A stretch of 64,000 nucleotides of DNA from Argyresthia goedartella (GCA_949825045.1 OX463818.1:35666906-35730905), one strand, 5' to 3'. Counted from the first letter of the stretch, positions 21,101 through 31,534 are shown. Translations and numbers: made by a program. The notes: generated from the letters alone by a model not told the origin.

Positions 21101-22450
21101 ACCAGGATTGCAGAATATCACTATAGCACGAGTTACCTGGCTGTGGAAACTACACCCGTTGTGATAACGCGCAAACACAGGAAACTCGGAATCGGCAGGA
21201 AATACCAATTAATGTCGTACATAATTGCTAAATTAATGATAATGGTAAGCAAATGAATTGCCTACCGTACACGTACTTAACAAACAGTATTTGGAGGGCA
21301 AATACTGGTTTCCACCCAGGATTACTTGAATAAGCAATTACCGAAACAAATCTCAAAAAGCTACTTGAAAGCTTAAAGTAAGATTGGAAATATTACATGG
21401 AAATAATGTAGTACTAGCTAACAATTCCACTGGAATACCTATAAAGGTCCACCTTGGATGCATCCAACGATTTAGTAGCCATGTGAAAATAACAATAAGG
21501 AGCTATTTGTTATTGCGATCCATATCACTAGGACTGCAGGCAAACTAGGCGGTGAGTGGTATCAATGGACGAGTCTTTTAGTTTATGTAACAGGGCAGGT
21601 TTGCAGGACGGGTAGGACATGATTGAAAAAAGGTAGTCCAAGAAAAAAATATGTCTGAGAATACCTAAGCAGTCGTGGGAAAAGATCTTCATACTAATTA
21701 AACTCATAAAACTAGGACTGCAGAGGATCTATAGATGTAAAACTGGTAAATAAGTATCACATAACTCCATATCACTAGGGGAACAAAGTTAATTAAATAT
21801 GCTGTAAGTATTTTTTAAAGACTCGATCAAACATCGTTAAATCCCTGGGGTTATTATTAGTCCTTGTTATCTTAACGAGCCTTTATTGAATTCATCATTG
21901 TTATCCTTGACTGTATTTTAGGAAGCCATGGGAAAATTATAACTTTCCTACAAAATTAAGACCAAGTAGTACCAAGACATCATAAAATAAGCCTACTAGC
22001 ATTAAACACCACCAACAAAAACACCATGAAAAGTCGTTAAAATCCCGTTAAAAACCGTTATCAAAACTCATGGGAATCGCTAGGAATTCTTCGCAGCCCG
22101 TGGGAAAAGAATCCCATACAAATAGGATCAGTTGTACTAGGGCAGCATATCCTAGTTGAATGTTCATTGCAATGTGCTTGTATTTGTTGTGCAAGAGAGA
22201 GATGGCATGCAAAAAGTAGTATGACTTTACTATAGACTAGATAGAACTTGCATGTAGTATCGATAGTGGTCAAAGCTTGACATTACGACGTGCCCACTTG
22301 CGCCATTATATAGAATAACCGGTACTTCTGACAATTATTTGGATATTCAATTTCTGATTTAAAATAATTTGGATTGTTTGACTGATGTTAAATCCGAAAA
22401 TTACTATCTACATATAGGTATAGCATCCTTCTGACACTGATTCCACGTAA
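18115..22450. other. No recognisable gene (4.3 kb)
   Basis: Least repeat-marked stretch of the window. ORFs are all under 120 codons with no motif I recognise; the longest (minus 20608-20967) is not convincing. A TA run lies at 20083-20106. A related phrase (AACTAGGACTGCAG / ACTAGGACTGCAGG) recurs near 21525 and 21710. Could contain noncoding exons that I cannot see. Confidence 0.4.
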
Positions 22451-22455
22451 AGCAT

Positions 22456-23394
22456 AGTGTCTTACGGGTTTTGTCACACACGCGGGATTTACTATGGGAT
22501 TGACTCCGCACGTGTGTGCTGTCAGTATGGTGCCCCGCGTCCCGCATGACAAGTACACACGACACCGAACGAGTGCTAAGTGCTTTTTCAGTGTCACGCT
22601 GGTTTCGTCACGCACGCGGGATTTACTATGGGATTGACTCCGCACGTGTGTGCTGTCAGTTTGATGCCCCGCGTCCCGCATGACAAGTACACACGACACC
22701 GAAGGAGTGCTAAGTGCCTTTTCAGTGTCATGCCGGTTTCGTCACGCACGCGGGATTTACTATGGGATTGACTCCGCACGTGTGTGCTGTCAGTATGGTG
22801 CCCCGCGTCCCGCATGACAAGTACACACGACACCGAACGAGTGCTAAGTGCTTTTTCAGTGTCACGCTGGTTTCGTCACGCACGCGGGATTTACTATGGG
22901 ATTGACTCCGCACGTGTGTGCTGTCAGTTTGATGCCCCGCGTCCCGCATGACAAGTACACACGACACCGAAGGAGTGCTAAGTGCCTTTTCAGTGTCATG
23001 CCGGTTTCGTCACGCACGCGGGATTTACTATGAGATTGACTCCGCACGTGTGTGCTGTCAGTATGGTGCCCCGAGTCCCGCATGACAAGTACCCACGACA
23101 CCGAAGGAGTGCCAAGTGCCTTTTCAGTGTCATGCCGGTTTCGTCACGCACGCGGGATTTACTATGGGATTGACTCCGCACGTGTGTGCTGTCAGTATGG
23201 TGCCCCGCGTCCCGGATGACAAGTACACACGACACCGAAGGAGTGCTAAGTGCCTTTTCAGTGTCATGCCGGTTTCGTCACGCACGCGGGATTTACTATG
23301 GGATTGACTCCGCACGTGTGTGCTGTCAGTATGGCGCCCCGCGTCCCGCATGACCGAAAGAGTGCTAAATGCCTTTTCAGTGTCATGCCGGTTT
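22456..23394 (+). repeat. 134-bp tandem satellite, 7 units
   Basis: Units start at 22456, 22590, 22724, 22858, 22992, 23126 and 23260; the last is 119 bp (loses AAGTACACACGACAC), followed by 16 bp of an eighth. Each unit contains CACGCGGGATTTACTATGGG, ATTGACTCCGCACGTGTGTG and CCCGCGTCCCGCATGACAAG. Units 2 and 4 share a TTTGATG variant and appear identical. Units 1 and 3 share GAACGAG and CTTTTTCA variants, giving a dimer pattern (1-2)(3-4). The staggered ORFs on both strands at 134-bp spacing are artefacts of this array. Confidence 0.95.
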
Positions 23395-23430
23395 AGCGCT
23401 GCTCCAGTGTCGGGCGTATTTTTCGTTCAG

Positions 23431-23455
23431 GACGCGGGGTGAGATACTGACAGCA
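23431..23455 (-). repeat. Inverted partial satellite unit just outside the array
   Basis: GACGCGGGGTGAGATACTGA and following CAGCA is the reverse complement of the TGCTGTCAGTATGGTGCCCC segment of the 134-bp unit with a few changes. The array is therefore bounded on the right by an inverted piece of its own unit. Confidence 0.75.
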
Positions 23456-23459
23456 TATG

Positions 23460-24015
23460 CAAATGAAAATGCTATGTGCAGTAGCTCGATTCATTATCTC
23501 TCGACATATTGATACAATACACTCATCTTATAAACATACACAAACAACAAATAGAAAAACACACACAATCTACATCATCAGCCCTCACAAAAAATCATAA
23601 ATCTGCCTTAAAGTCCATTCATTATAATTAATCAAAATAAGTATAATGTAGACAATAGAACAAAACAAAAAATAAACAATTCAAAAATAAAACTAAAATG
23701 ACTAATATTAAAAATAATTTAATGAGATCCAATATAAAATATAATCGAATTTGATAATGTAAATCAATTAACAGCTTCCCACAACGAATTCTTGACTAAA
23801 AATTATTTCTTAAAATATAAGAAGTATTCACTGCAATTTTCCACTTAATAGTACCACTTACTGTGACTTACTAGTACTTCAGCACGAACTAATATTTGAT
23901 TGTGACATTCTGATATTGACCAAATGCTACGTTGGTTATCGTGTATACCTCTATTTCCCTTGATCCAATGATATATGCATTAAGCATTATGCAAATAAAA
24001 CAATTCTGAATCAAA
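23460..24015. other. AT-rich spacer, nothing recognised
   Basis: Very AT-rich (notably 23600-23760) with no ORF of interest. Confidence 0.5.
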
Positions 24016-24189
24016 ATGGACTGGTGATATACTACGAAGAAACCCTACATGTCAACATAGAAGAGCCAAACCTTGCCGAAGGAAACAGTCTTGTTGTGAA
24101 ACATTACAAAGATACGTCATTTAACTCCATTTACCGCCCACCTTCTTTTAAAAATATAGAGAATGTTGTAGATGGAAACTAAAATATTT

Positions 24190-24485
24190 CAAGATGTCTT
24201 CATTTCCCAACGTAATCTGCGTTTTTAAATTTTAAAATACCTACCACTTCAGTCCAAACTGCTTGACGGATTTTAACAAATGGGGTATCGTAATATCGTT
24301 GGATTTGTAGAGACCGTGAGAGTAACAGGTCAATAGGTCGGGTTAAGTTTAGCCTAGCCTAGGATTGTCCTCTAATATTTTTATTTTTTTTGGTGCGGCT
24401 ACCTTCATACATACGGAACCCATCTGGTTATTCATAAATTTGTATGTGTTATTAAAAGAAAGTGTCACTCGCGAGGTCTACAGCT
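24190..24485. repeat. Insertion within LINE E, including an R1-like piece
   Basis: Separates the two endonuclease halves of LINE E. At 24393-24470 it has TGCGGCTACCTTCATACATA, CGGAACCCATCTGG and a TAAATTTGTATGTGTTATT string that matches R1 near 60375-60440 with rearrangement. Upstream is AGTTTAGCCTAGCCTAGG. Confidence 0.4.
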
Positions 24486-25189
24486 CACAGAACCACTAGT
24501 GATATAAACCCAGATAACCATAATTCTGATGCCAACCTCCACACAAGTATAGCTACCTATTATGGATTGCTACCTGCACATACGTTTGTGACTAGGGATT
24601 GAAGCAATACTTGCTTAGATCATTTACTCCTAAAAACCAAAAACGAAGCTGTCACGTTAGTCATGCACTCACCTATAACAGACCATAAAGCTTACAACAT
24701 TTTGCAAATTCAACTTTTTGCAAATTCAACTATTTGCAAAATCAACATTGTTAGTCAGAAGGGTGCTTTTACGTCCTGACATAACACATTAAAAGTTAAA
24801 TCCACCATCTACTTATTCTATTCTAGAAACTGAGGGATTTGCACAATACCTGGAAAATTTCACAAGCTACTGAAATTAATCTTGAACACTAGTTTTATTA
24901 GCTACCTGGAAAAAACTGTATCCTAGTAGAAAATGAATATGGTTTTAGTGCTGGAAAGTCTACCTCCAATGCCGTAAATGAGCTTACGAATTTCGTAGCT
25001 GAAAACCTAGACGAGGAAACCTCTTTGTGAATATTTCTGGATTTAGCCAAACCATTAGACAACGGTTTCAGTGGAACTCCTTATAAATAAAATAAAAATC
25101 ATAGGTGTGAGAAGAATACAACTGGATATTTTTAGGAATTACTTGTCGAGTAGAACTCAATATGTCAAAATAGGTGATCTTAATATATA

Positions 25190-25227
25190 TGCTATCGTAT
25201 ATATATATATATATATATACGATAGCA
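25190..25227. repeat. TA microsatellite with inverted flanks (38-bp palindrome)
   Basis: TGCTATCG, a (TA)n core and CGATAGCA form a perfect palindrome. It falls within the RT domain of LINE E, where the flanking coding sequence is not inverted. Confidence 0.8.
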
Positions 25228-25444
25228 GTACGCAGCCGGTAAATTGAGGAGTTCCACACTACTCAAATGACCTCTGCCGCAAGCTCAAATCATCTCCTAT
25301 GCCGATGACACGGTTTCACCGTTTGCAGGTAGTAGATGGGCCGAAGTATTTGATAGCGCTCAGCTGGGCTTACTATTGTTTCCCGCTGTTTACTGCGTAA
25401 AAACCTAATATTGGACTGTCTCCATCCTTAACGCTACACAACCG

Positions 25445-25950
25445 AATAGCGAACACAAATTATTTTCTCACACATGCGATTCAATGGGGCTGAACTGGTG
25501 CACGTGTAGAGTTCTGGAAAGGACACCAATGTTGATATGTCGAAGGAAACCTCAATGATAATAGAAACGTACATTAAAATAGACAGTTCTTTCCTCCAAT
25601 TCCGCTCCACTCGGTTGTGGACAATCCCCAAGTCGAAGCGATTTTCGACAACTGAGCTTACCAATCTCTTGAGCGAGGTTGAGTAGAGGTTGAGTCAAGT
25701 TGAAATCGAGTGGAGGAAATGACTAAGCATAAAAAGCGTTAGTGCATAAATTAGAAGAAGAATTAGAAAAATAAAGCATAAATTAGAAAATTAATATATG
25801 TCTTCAAGAGCCTAAGACATGTGCAGAACCAAGCCTTATGAAGCGTGTATACGTGGATCTAGCGGCAGACTGGCGAATAGAAATTCCAGGTGAGCTTTCT
25901 TAGACTGTGTGCGGCGCCGGGCCATACTTCTACCTTAATCATAGGGTAAT
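25445..25950. other. No gene recognised
   Basis: Possible decayed LINE E 3' sequence; GAGGTTGAGT repeats near 25675-25700. No clear motif. Confidence 0.3.
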
Positions 25951-25954
25951 TTAT

Positions 25955-26030
25955 ACTCAAAAGATCGGTCAAGTGCGGTTCGGAGACGCACGTGAAGGGT
26001 TCCGAACCATCGTTAAAGGTAACTTTAGGA
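25955..26030 (+). repeat. R1 fragment (left end)
   Basis: GATCGGTCAAGTGCGGTTCG, then GACGCACGTGAAGGGTTCCG; matches the left end of R1 at 60255-60300. Confidence 0.65.
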
Positions 26031-26064
26031 CTTAAAAATAATAAAACAAAACAAATATGTCGAC

Positions 26065-26308
26065 GACCCGAATGGCCGAGTTGGCAGTGACCCTGCCTAC
26101 GAAGCCAAGGGTCCCGGGTTCGAGTCCCGGTGGGGGCAAATATTTGTTTGATGATGATGTTTGTACCCTAGTCATGGTTGTTTATCTATCTAAGTATAAT
26201 ATTTATCTATATAAGTATGTGTATCGTTGTCTAGTACCCAAGATACAGGGAATCCTAGTTTGGGGCTAGATCAATGTGTTTAAATAGTGTCCAAGGTATT
26301 ATTATTAA
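26065..26308 (+). mobile_element. SINE-1 copy a, full length
   Basis: tRNA-derived head: A box TGGCCGAGTTGG and B box GGGTTCGAGTCCC about 30 bp apart, i.e. an internal RNA polymerase III promoter. Body: CCTAGTCATGGTTGTTTATC and TATATAAGTATGTGTATCGT. Tail: AATCCTAGTTTGGGGCTAGA followed by TCAATGTG, ending in ATT repeats. About 244 bp. It depends on a LINE for movement. The head is tRNA-like, but the copy lacks a proper acceptor stem and continues into SINE body, so it is not a tRNA gene. Confidence 0.85.
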
Positions 26309-26388
26309 TGTCCGAACTTGGTTTCAATAACACATTGGGAATCCGACATCAAACCAATTGCGCCAATGACATCGGTAAGAGGCCGAAC

Positions 26389-26577
26389 GACCCGAATGGC
26401 CTAGTCGGCAGTGACCATGCTTACGAAGCCAAGGGTCCCGGGTTCGAGTCCCGGTAGGGGAAAATATTTGTTTGATGAGCACGGATGTTTGTGCCCTAGT
26501 CATGGTTGTTTATCTATCTAAGTATAATATTTATCTATATAAGTATGTGTATCGTTGTCTAATACCCAAGATACAGG
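26389..26577 (+). mobile_element. SINE-1 copy b, 5' part (split by an LTR element)
   Basis: Same head and body as copy a (GACCCGAATGGCCTAGTCGG, B box GGGTTCGAGTCCC). It is interrupted after CAAGATACAGG and resumes at 28361 with ACAGGGAATCCTAGTTTGGG. Confidence 0.85.
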
Positions 26578-26834
26578 TTTGCCAGAGGCAGTTAAAAGGA
26601 GAGCGACATCTTCGGGAGTAAAGTAAAAGGCTTGAGATGCGCGCAAATACGAGACTGTACTAGACTTGACTAATTTATTATAGGGAATCCTAGCTTATAT
26701 ACTAGGTTGGTACATGTTATTAATGACGTGCATAAGACATAGTGCGTGATGAATATAAATATACCTTATCTGTGACGGTCTTCGACTTATCTTAACATTA
26801 CGTGAAAATATGACTAACATAGTCGACCGGCACA
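26578..26834 (-). repeat. LTR, 257 bp (3' LTR of the minus-strand element)
   Basis: On the minus strand it starts TGTGCCGGTCGACTATG and ends CTGCCTCTGGCAAA. Partner at 28104-28360. Confidence 0.85.
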
Positions 26835-26838
26835 GATA

Positions 26839-26850
26839 CTCCCCCCTTTA
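26839..26850 (-). other. Polypurine tract-like sequence
   Basis: Reads TAAAGGGGGGAG on the minus strand, a few bases before the LTR. Expected as primer for plus-strand synthesis. Confidence 0.6.
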
Positions 26851-27788
26851 GGGAAAAAAATAAATGAATGTACTTATAACAATGGAAAAAATCTAAGTTA
26901 GATACCATAACAAACTTATCAACTGCAATAATAACTAGTAGTATTTTAATAAACATAAAACCAGATTTTAATTGTGCATACTTTCACTTAATCTATTTAT
27001 ATATAAAAGGAAAGTCATTGTTAAATAAAACTAGATAGTAATAGCGCATAATTCAACTTAAAAGGTAAATCTTACACGAACTAAAAAAAAAGGAACTACG
27101 GTTATGTGAATTCTACATAAGTTTAAAGAATTACTTAATATTTACCTACAGGCAAGTCTTGTGTCTGGCCGCACACTACATAAAATAAACTAAAAACTGG
27201 AAAACAGAAATCACTAGGAAAATGGGGCTTCGCGGTTAGTAAACTAACCTAACCTATAACTGGAAAAGATCCGCAGGAGAGTCGTCTGATGCTGCAGCCG
27301 CCCATGTTTTTCAGGAATCGATGAGTCAATTTACATCGCACGTCGTTGAACTTGTAATCACTGTTTGTTTATAATTGCGACCGTACCTACACAAGGATGA
27401 TTGTGCTGAATCAGCGTCAGCATTAAGTCTGTAACCTTGGCTGTAGGCAGTCAATGATCTCGTACGTCATATGTACGTGCGTGCTCTTCACTCTTGAGTG
27501 AATATTAAGTTGTCGATTGATGAAATTTGTGTGCCTAAAAACCTTGGGATTTGGCAACATATATATATATATATATCTCTCTTTTCAGTGATTTGATTAT
27601 TCTTCGTGCGATGTTCTTCCTGGATGATTTCAATATTCGTTGAATTAGGTATATTGATGATGTTTCAATACTCTTCTGGGGCTGGAACGGCTTCCTATGT
27701 CTTGAACTTGAAAAGGCTGCTTGCTGTGAATGAATTTGCCGACGCGTTCGTTTCTGCTGGTGCGAGCTCCACTTTGATAAATCAGCAG

Positions 27789-28031
27789 TCAGCTGACTAT
27801 CGGTTCTTGCGGTATCTTGAGTTCGATGCGGGAAATCTTCAGTTGAAATCTTTTGGCTTCTGGTCCATTTTCAAATCTGTTCCGGTCATGGCTTGCTTGA
27901 TGTCGTCTTGGTTTGGGTGGAGTCTTGATTATGGAGTTCTGCAGCGTGGTTTGAAATAGGTATGCAGAAGTCGGGGCTCGGCGATCTTGGACGAAGTGCT
28001 TCTTGCTTGCACTTCTAAGGTGGCAGCACAC
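27789..28031 (-). CDS. Small basic ORF in the LTR element (80 aa), possible gag remnant
   Basis: Starts about 70 bp inside the primer-binding side, where gag would be expected. The predicted product is rich in K, R, H and P (KTPPKPRRHQASHDRNRFEN) and has no zinc knuckle. The plus-strand ORF at 27606-27959 overlaps it and has no motif; position and polarity favour the minus reading. It could also be random. Confidence 0.3.
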   Translation of the reverse strand: MCCHLRSASKKHFVQDRRAPTSAYLFQTTLQNSIIKTPPKPRRHQASHDRNRFENGPEAKRFQLKISRIELKIPQEPIVS

Positions 28032-28090
28032 GGAGTTTTCTTCGCGGCTGGGTCCATGCTGCTATTACCGAAGGTTGCTGATGTTCAAAA

Positions 28091-28103
28091 GTCGGGTCAC
28101 CAC
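28091..28103 (-). other. Primer-binding-site-like sequence
   Basis: GTGGTGACCCGAC on the minus strand immediately after the 5' LTR. TGGTGACCCCGAC-type sites occupy this position in other insect LTR elements; the tRNA is not assigned. Confidence 0.55.
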
Positions 28104-28360
28104 TTTGCCAGTGGCAATTATAAGGAGAGCGACATCTTCGGGAGTAAAGTAAAAGGCTTGAGATGCGCGCAAATACGAGACTATACTAGACTTGACTAAT
28201 TTATTATAGGGAATCCTAGCTTATATACTAGGTTGGTACATGTTATTAATGACGTGCATAAGACATAGTGCGTGATGAATATAAATATACCTTATCTGTG
28301 ACGGTCGTCAACGTATCTTAACATTACGTGAAAATATGACTAACATAGTCGACCGGCACA
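28104..28360 (-). repeat. LTR, 257 bp (5' LTR of the minus-strand element)
   Basis: Aligns with 26578-26834 without gaps. Differences cluster near the ends, including three within GGTCGTCAACGTATC. Confidence 0.85.
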
Positions 28361-28430
28361 ACAGGGAATCCTAGTTTGGGGCTAGATCAATGTGTGTAAA
28401 TAGTGTCCAAGTTATTATTATTATTATTAC
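28361..28430 (+). mobile_element. SINE-1 copy b, 3' part
   Basis: GGAATCCTAGTTTGGGGCTA, GATCAATGTGTG, then a longer ATT repeat tail (28413-28429). Confidence 0.85.
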
Positions 28431-28489
28431 CGCGAAAATTGCGATATGATTTCAATGCGCAGTCCTAATAAAACACGTCTCTTGCATGC

Positions 28490-28622
28490 GGAACCCCCTT
28501 TAATTTATAAAAACTCGTGTTGTTAATTATTTGTTGCTGTAGCGGCGACAGAAATACACATTCATTAAAAAATCTACTCTCTGCCTACGGAAGACTTTCG
28601 GGTACGGATCCCTAAAAATACT
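28490..28622 (+). repeat. R1 fragment (right end)
   Basis: TTGTTGCTGTAGCGGCGACA, GAAATACACATTCAT and finally GGGTACGGATCCCTAAAAA; corresponds to 60500-60675. Confidence 0.6.
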
Positions 28623-28629
28623 AAGTGCT

Positions 28630-29185
28630 GGCGGGCTCTAGCTGAATTGCTGTTTCGTTATTACACAATTAAAGATAAAGATAAAGATCATTTACGGTGA
28701 ACACAGGTATTAATACATTTACAGATGTCAGGTAAATTAGCTGGGTAGGTGCGTATAACAAGCTGAGGTGGTGCGCATAAAATGACACTTTTACGCGTAG
28801 AAAAGGCTCAGCTAGCAGTTGAAGGTTGGCAAATTAAAACCTTTTCTTTTTCATACAAAAGACCTTTTCAGTTTCTGCGATGTCCTAAAAGTTAGACAGA
28901 TTTTTGTACAAAGTATTATGCTAAATCAACACTGTATTATATACTCTTATCTAGTGAGACAGCAGTAGTAGTCAGTCTGTAAAGGTGCTTGCAACTTTTA
29001 TGCAAAGATCTTTTAAGTTCCTTGTACCTTATCATTAAGAGTAAATCAGCAATCACAGTGAAATTTACACTAAGTCGATATACGAAAATAAAAAAAAACA
29101 TATACAAATGGCTGAGATTCCAAATCAAAAACATTTTAACAGTCTTATCATAATACTCGAATAAAAGATACTGGATAATCTACTC
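28630..29185. other. No recognisable feature
   Basis: No coding or repeat signal that I can support apart from a short AAAGATAAAGATAAAGATC run near 28670. Confidence 0.4.
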
Positions 29186-29249
29186 ATTACATAATAGTAG
29201 TTTATGAGACTGCTACATATTGCCTTATTATGTACAGTTACATACACTA

Positions 29250-29571
29250 TTTTATCTACACACATATCATAAGCTCTCTTTGATGTGGTCAGAAACCTCA
29301 AGTTCGACCGGCATTGTGGCATTGATCATTGCTCTGCACTTGTTTAGCTTGTTCTGTAGTACCAACTTCACAGACAAACTAGGGGCGGCACGCAGGCGTC
29401 GGCGTTCGAAATTTGAATGTCATAATTTGACAAATGTTTGTACATTATGGTAATAATATACAAATTTTCAGATAAGAAATGAGTTCTTACCAAATAGTTT
29501 TACATTATGCTGGTCTTAACGTGCGGTTTTTAGAAGCAGTAAAGAGGGTTTATGATCCGTGTGTAGATAAA
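29250..29571 (+). mobile_element. MITE-2 copy 2, full length (about 322 bp)
   Basis: 29-bp terminal inverted repeats (29250-29278 and 29543-29571) with about four mismatches, outermost sequence TTTATCTACACAC. Interior without coding capacity, containing CGAACTTGAGGTTTC-like and GGCGGCACGCAGGCGTCGG blocks. Flanking TGTACAGTTACATAC is also found beside other copies, so MITE-2 may lie within a larger repeated unit. Confidence 0.75.
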
Positions 29572-29690
29572 AATAGAAAAAGAAATAGTTCTTTTCTACA
29601 TATACTTATATATCTACAATCTTAACAAAATAATAACGAATTGGAATGAAACAATAACAATAATCGAACAGATATCCCCATCTGACATAC

Positions 29691-30010
29691 TTAGCTAGAC
29701 TTATATGGAATTGGTGCAAAGAAAGAAATATTTTTAAATTTACTTCCTATATTAAATCTTCCCAAAATACCGATGCCGACCGAGAATCCAGAAATCTCAA
29801 CGTCGATACAGGATGGCAATTCAGTTCAAAAGCAATCATAAAATCGTTTGGCGAGCCATATATTGGCCTCTTTGCCTCTCGAACAAATGCGAAATGTGTT
29901 AAGTACATTGCATGGAAGCCAAACCCTTAGGCCTTTAACATAGATGCATTTACCATCAATTGGAAACCATACTTATTTTATGCTTTCCCACCGCCGCTTT
30001 GCCTCCCTTT
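29691..30010 (+). pseudogene. DIRS-type retrotransposon fragment (RNase H region)
   Basis: One frame from 29691 reads LARLIWNWCKERNIFKFTSY, IKSSQNTDADRESR, then KSFGEPYIGLFASRTNAKCV, KYIAWKPNP, a single stop at about 29929, AFNIDAFTINWKPYLFYAFP. The combination N-x-ADxxSR, DLFASxxN-like and DAFxxxWxxxYAFPP is characteristic of the RNase H and adjacent region in DIRS-like tyrosine-recombinase retrotransposons. RT and recombinase are not visible. The frame is otherwise intact, so decay is moderate. Confidence 0.6.
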
Positions 30011-30239
30011 TGAGATTTGTACCTGAACGATTTGAACCAGGTGCATCTTACGGAACGCTTAATAGCAATAGGTCATCAATTTCACTAATATCAATAAATA
30101 ACATAGCTAATGATGAGAAGACAAAAATATTTTATAAAGGAATCTTTAGATTAAGGCCTACATTTCCTCCTCGAAGTCGTTTTCTTCCTCTTTTTGTGAT
30201 GCTGAATGCTATGTGCGGATTATGGTTCGTATAGCAGGG

Positions 30240-31530
30240 CTAATTAATTAAGATCGATAACTAAGATCGAACTTCACTTCAGGTAAGTTCGTTTGATCAG
30301 GTAATTAAAAACGTTCATATCATTCTGTCCGAAAAAGCTATGCTTCTCCCTCGATCTGGTTTGTAGGTCTTAATTACAAAATTGTGTAAAATATTAGCGT
30401 TACTGATACCTCAAATGCAGATAGAGTATTAACCAAGCATGTATTTAAAATAATTTGCACATAAAAGCTTTCACCGGTTTATTTTTAATTGGGTCCGAAA
30501 AACTTTGCTTGATGATAAATTTTTTTTCGAGCTCTTCAAAAGTCTGTAAAAACTAAAGCTGCTTAAGCAGATGCACAAATAAAGATTTATTAGATTGATT
30601 ATTAAGTGTTTTATTAAAATGATCTAATAATTGTTTAATTTCGCAGTAATCATCGATGAACTGTGGAAATGTGGTAATTTTCGCCAAAAACAATAAATCA
30701 ACAAAATATAAACGGTAAGACTTCGCCATTTGACTCAAATGATTCTTCATGGTCTGTACTAGCTTCGCTTTAAGTCTTTGCATCGTTCTACCTAACATCC
30801 TGTATATCCCGATTCATTTCAAATTCAAAATGGATACTATAAGTTGGCGAACAGCTTTATTATCGTGATTGATTTCACAGAAACAGCATAGAGCTGCCGA
30901 GCTATAGTGCCATATGGCGCCAAGTCTCAATTCAACACTGATGCAAGCAACGTGTGAGTGTCACAGACAATGCAATCGGACCGCGGTGGCGCGTCAGTAC
31001 TCCAGCCTTCCCCAGTGACATTTTCTCGCTTCCCTGAGAGGTATTGTGCAATATTGATGCAGTCAGGCAGGACTCCACTTGCTCCATTGTTATAGAGCAT
31101 TCTGGCTGGCTGCCGTACCGCAGTGTGGGACACTTTAAAACTATTACTGTGCACGATTCCAAAATAGACTCGACCGATACGGAAGTTTTTACTGACCCAA
31201 GTAAGTTCTTCAGGCGACACTATTCAATATTGAGATCAATAACAACAGCAAAGGTGTTTGTGGACGGGCGTAGCAAATCAAATATTGCACGGAAGAAGCA
31301 AGTTCCATTACCATTTCATTTGTAGTATTTCTTGCGTTTGCGGTAACACGAAATTGAAGTGGACCAGTTCTGCTATGCCATAAATTTCTGGTTGCCTCAA
31401 TAACTACGAACGAGGTTATTGAGGTAACGAGAGGAAATTTTACATCGAAATAGCAACGAGGAATAGATTATATAGAAAACGTAGCAATGTCACCTATTTC
31501 TACCGCAGGGAAAGAAGTAGCACAAGGCGA
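30240..31530. other. No recognised gene; two unassigned ORFs
   Basis: Contains a minus ORF at 30553-30798 and overlapping ORFs at 30927-31325 with no motif I recognise. An imperfect hairpin lies at 31391-31428 (14-bp arms, one mismatch, around CCTCAATAAC). Confidence 0.35.
30553..30798 (-). CDS. Hypothetical ORF, 81 aa
   Basis: Predicted product is helical and lysine/leucine-rich (MQRLKAKLVQTMKNHLSQ near the start; LDHFNKTLNNQSNKSLFVHL near the end). No repeat match elsewhere in the window. Codon use is AT-rich like its surroundings. It could be a remnant exon, a decayed transposon ORF or chance. I cannot assign a function. Confidence 0.2.
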   Translation of the reverse strand: MLGRTMQRLKAKLVQTMKNHLSQMAKSYRLYFVDLLFLAKITTFPQFIDDYCEIKQLLDHFNKTLNNQSNKSLFVHLLKQL

Positions 31531-31534
31531 AAGA

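Larger units (their letters stand above)
24019..25440 (+). pseudogene. LINE E: decayed endonuclease-RT non-LTR retrotransposon
   Basis: Pieces in shifting frames are in the correct order. GLVIYYEETLHVNIEEPNLA and IYRPPSFKNIENVV (24020-24180) are endonuclease strands with the YRPP motif. DINPDNHNSDANLHTSIATY, then TCLDHLLLKT and SPITDHKA (24490-24690) form the endonuclease C-terminal half with the SDH-like motif. EYGFSAGKSTSNAVNEL and FLDLAKPLD (24945-25060) are RT fingers and motif A, and ISYADDTV (about 25290) is motif C. Stops and frame shifts occur throughout. The middle (about 24190-24485) is foreign sequence containing an R1 piece. The central palindrome at 25190-25227 breaks the RT domain. 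Not functional. Confidence 0.7.
26578..28360 (-). mobile_element. Two-LTR retrotransposon, short internal region (1.27 kb)
   Basis: Two 257-bp direct repeats (26578-26834 and 28104-28360) enclose 1269 bp. The element is flanked by ACAGG on both sides (26573-26577 and 28361-28365), a 5-bp target duplication within SINE-1. Polarity is minus: a primer-binding-like GTGGTGACCCGAC lies next to the right LTR and a purine tract (AAAGGGGGGAG) near the left LTR. By eye the LTRs differ at about 7 of 257 sites and have no length difference. The interior lacks recognisable protease, RT, RNase H or integrase, so the element is non-autonomous or internally deleted. Superfamily not assignable. Confidence 0.85.

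Noticed and set aside
22388..23351. A ladder of ORFs of 61-103 codons on both strands spaced 134 bp apart
   Set aside because: Products of the 134-bp satellite; spacing equals the repeat period and sequences repeat from ORF to ORF.
22456..23394. CRISPR-like array
   Set aside because: Repeats are contiguous 134-bp tandem units without unique spacers, and the window is eukaryotic.
26065..26140. tRNA gene on the plus strand (and similar sequences at 26389, 44950, 52032 and 12460)
   Set aside because: A and B boxes are present, but there is no complete cloverleaf with a paired acceptor stem, and each continues into SINE body and tail, so they are SINE heads.
27606..27959. Plus-strand 117-codon ORF within the LTR element
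   Set aside because: Element polarity is minus, as shown by the primer-binding-like and purine-tract sites, and the ORF has no recognisable motif.
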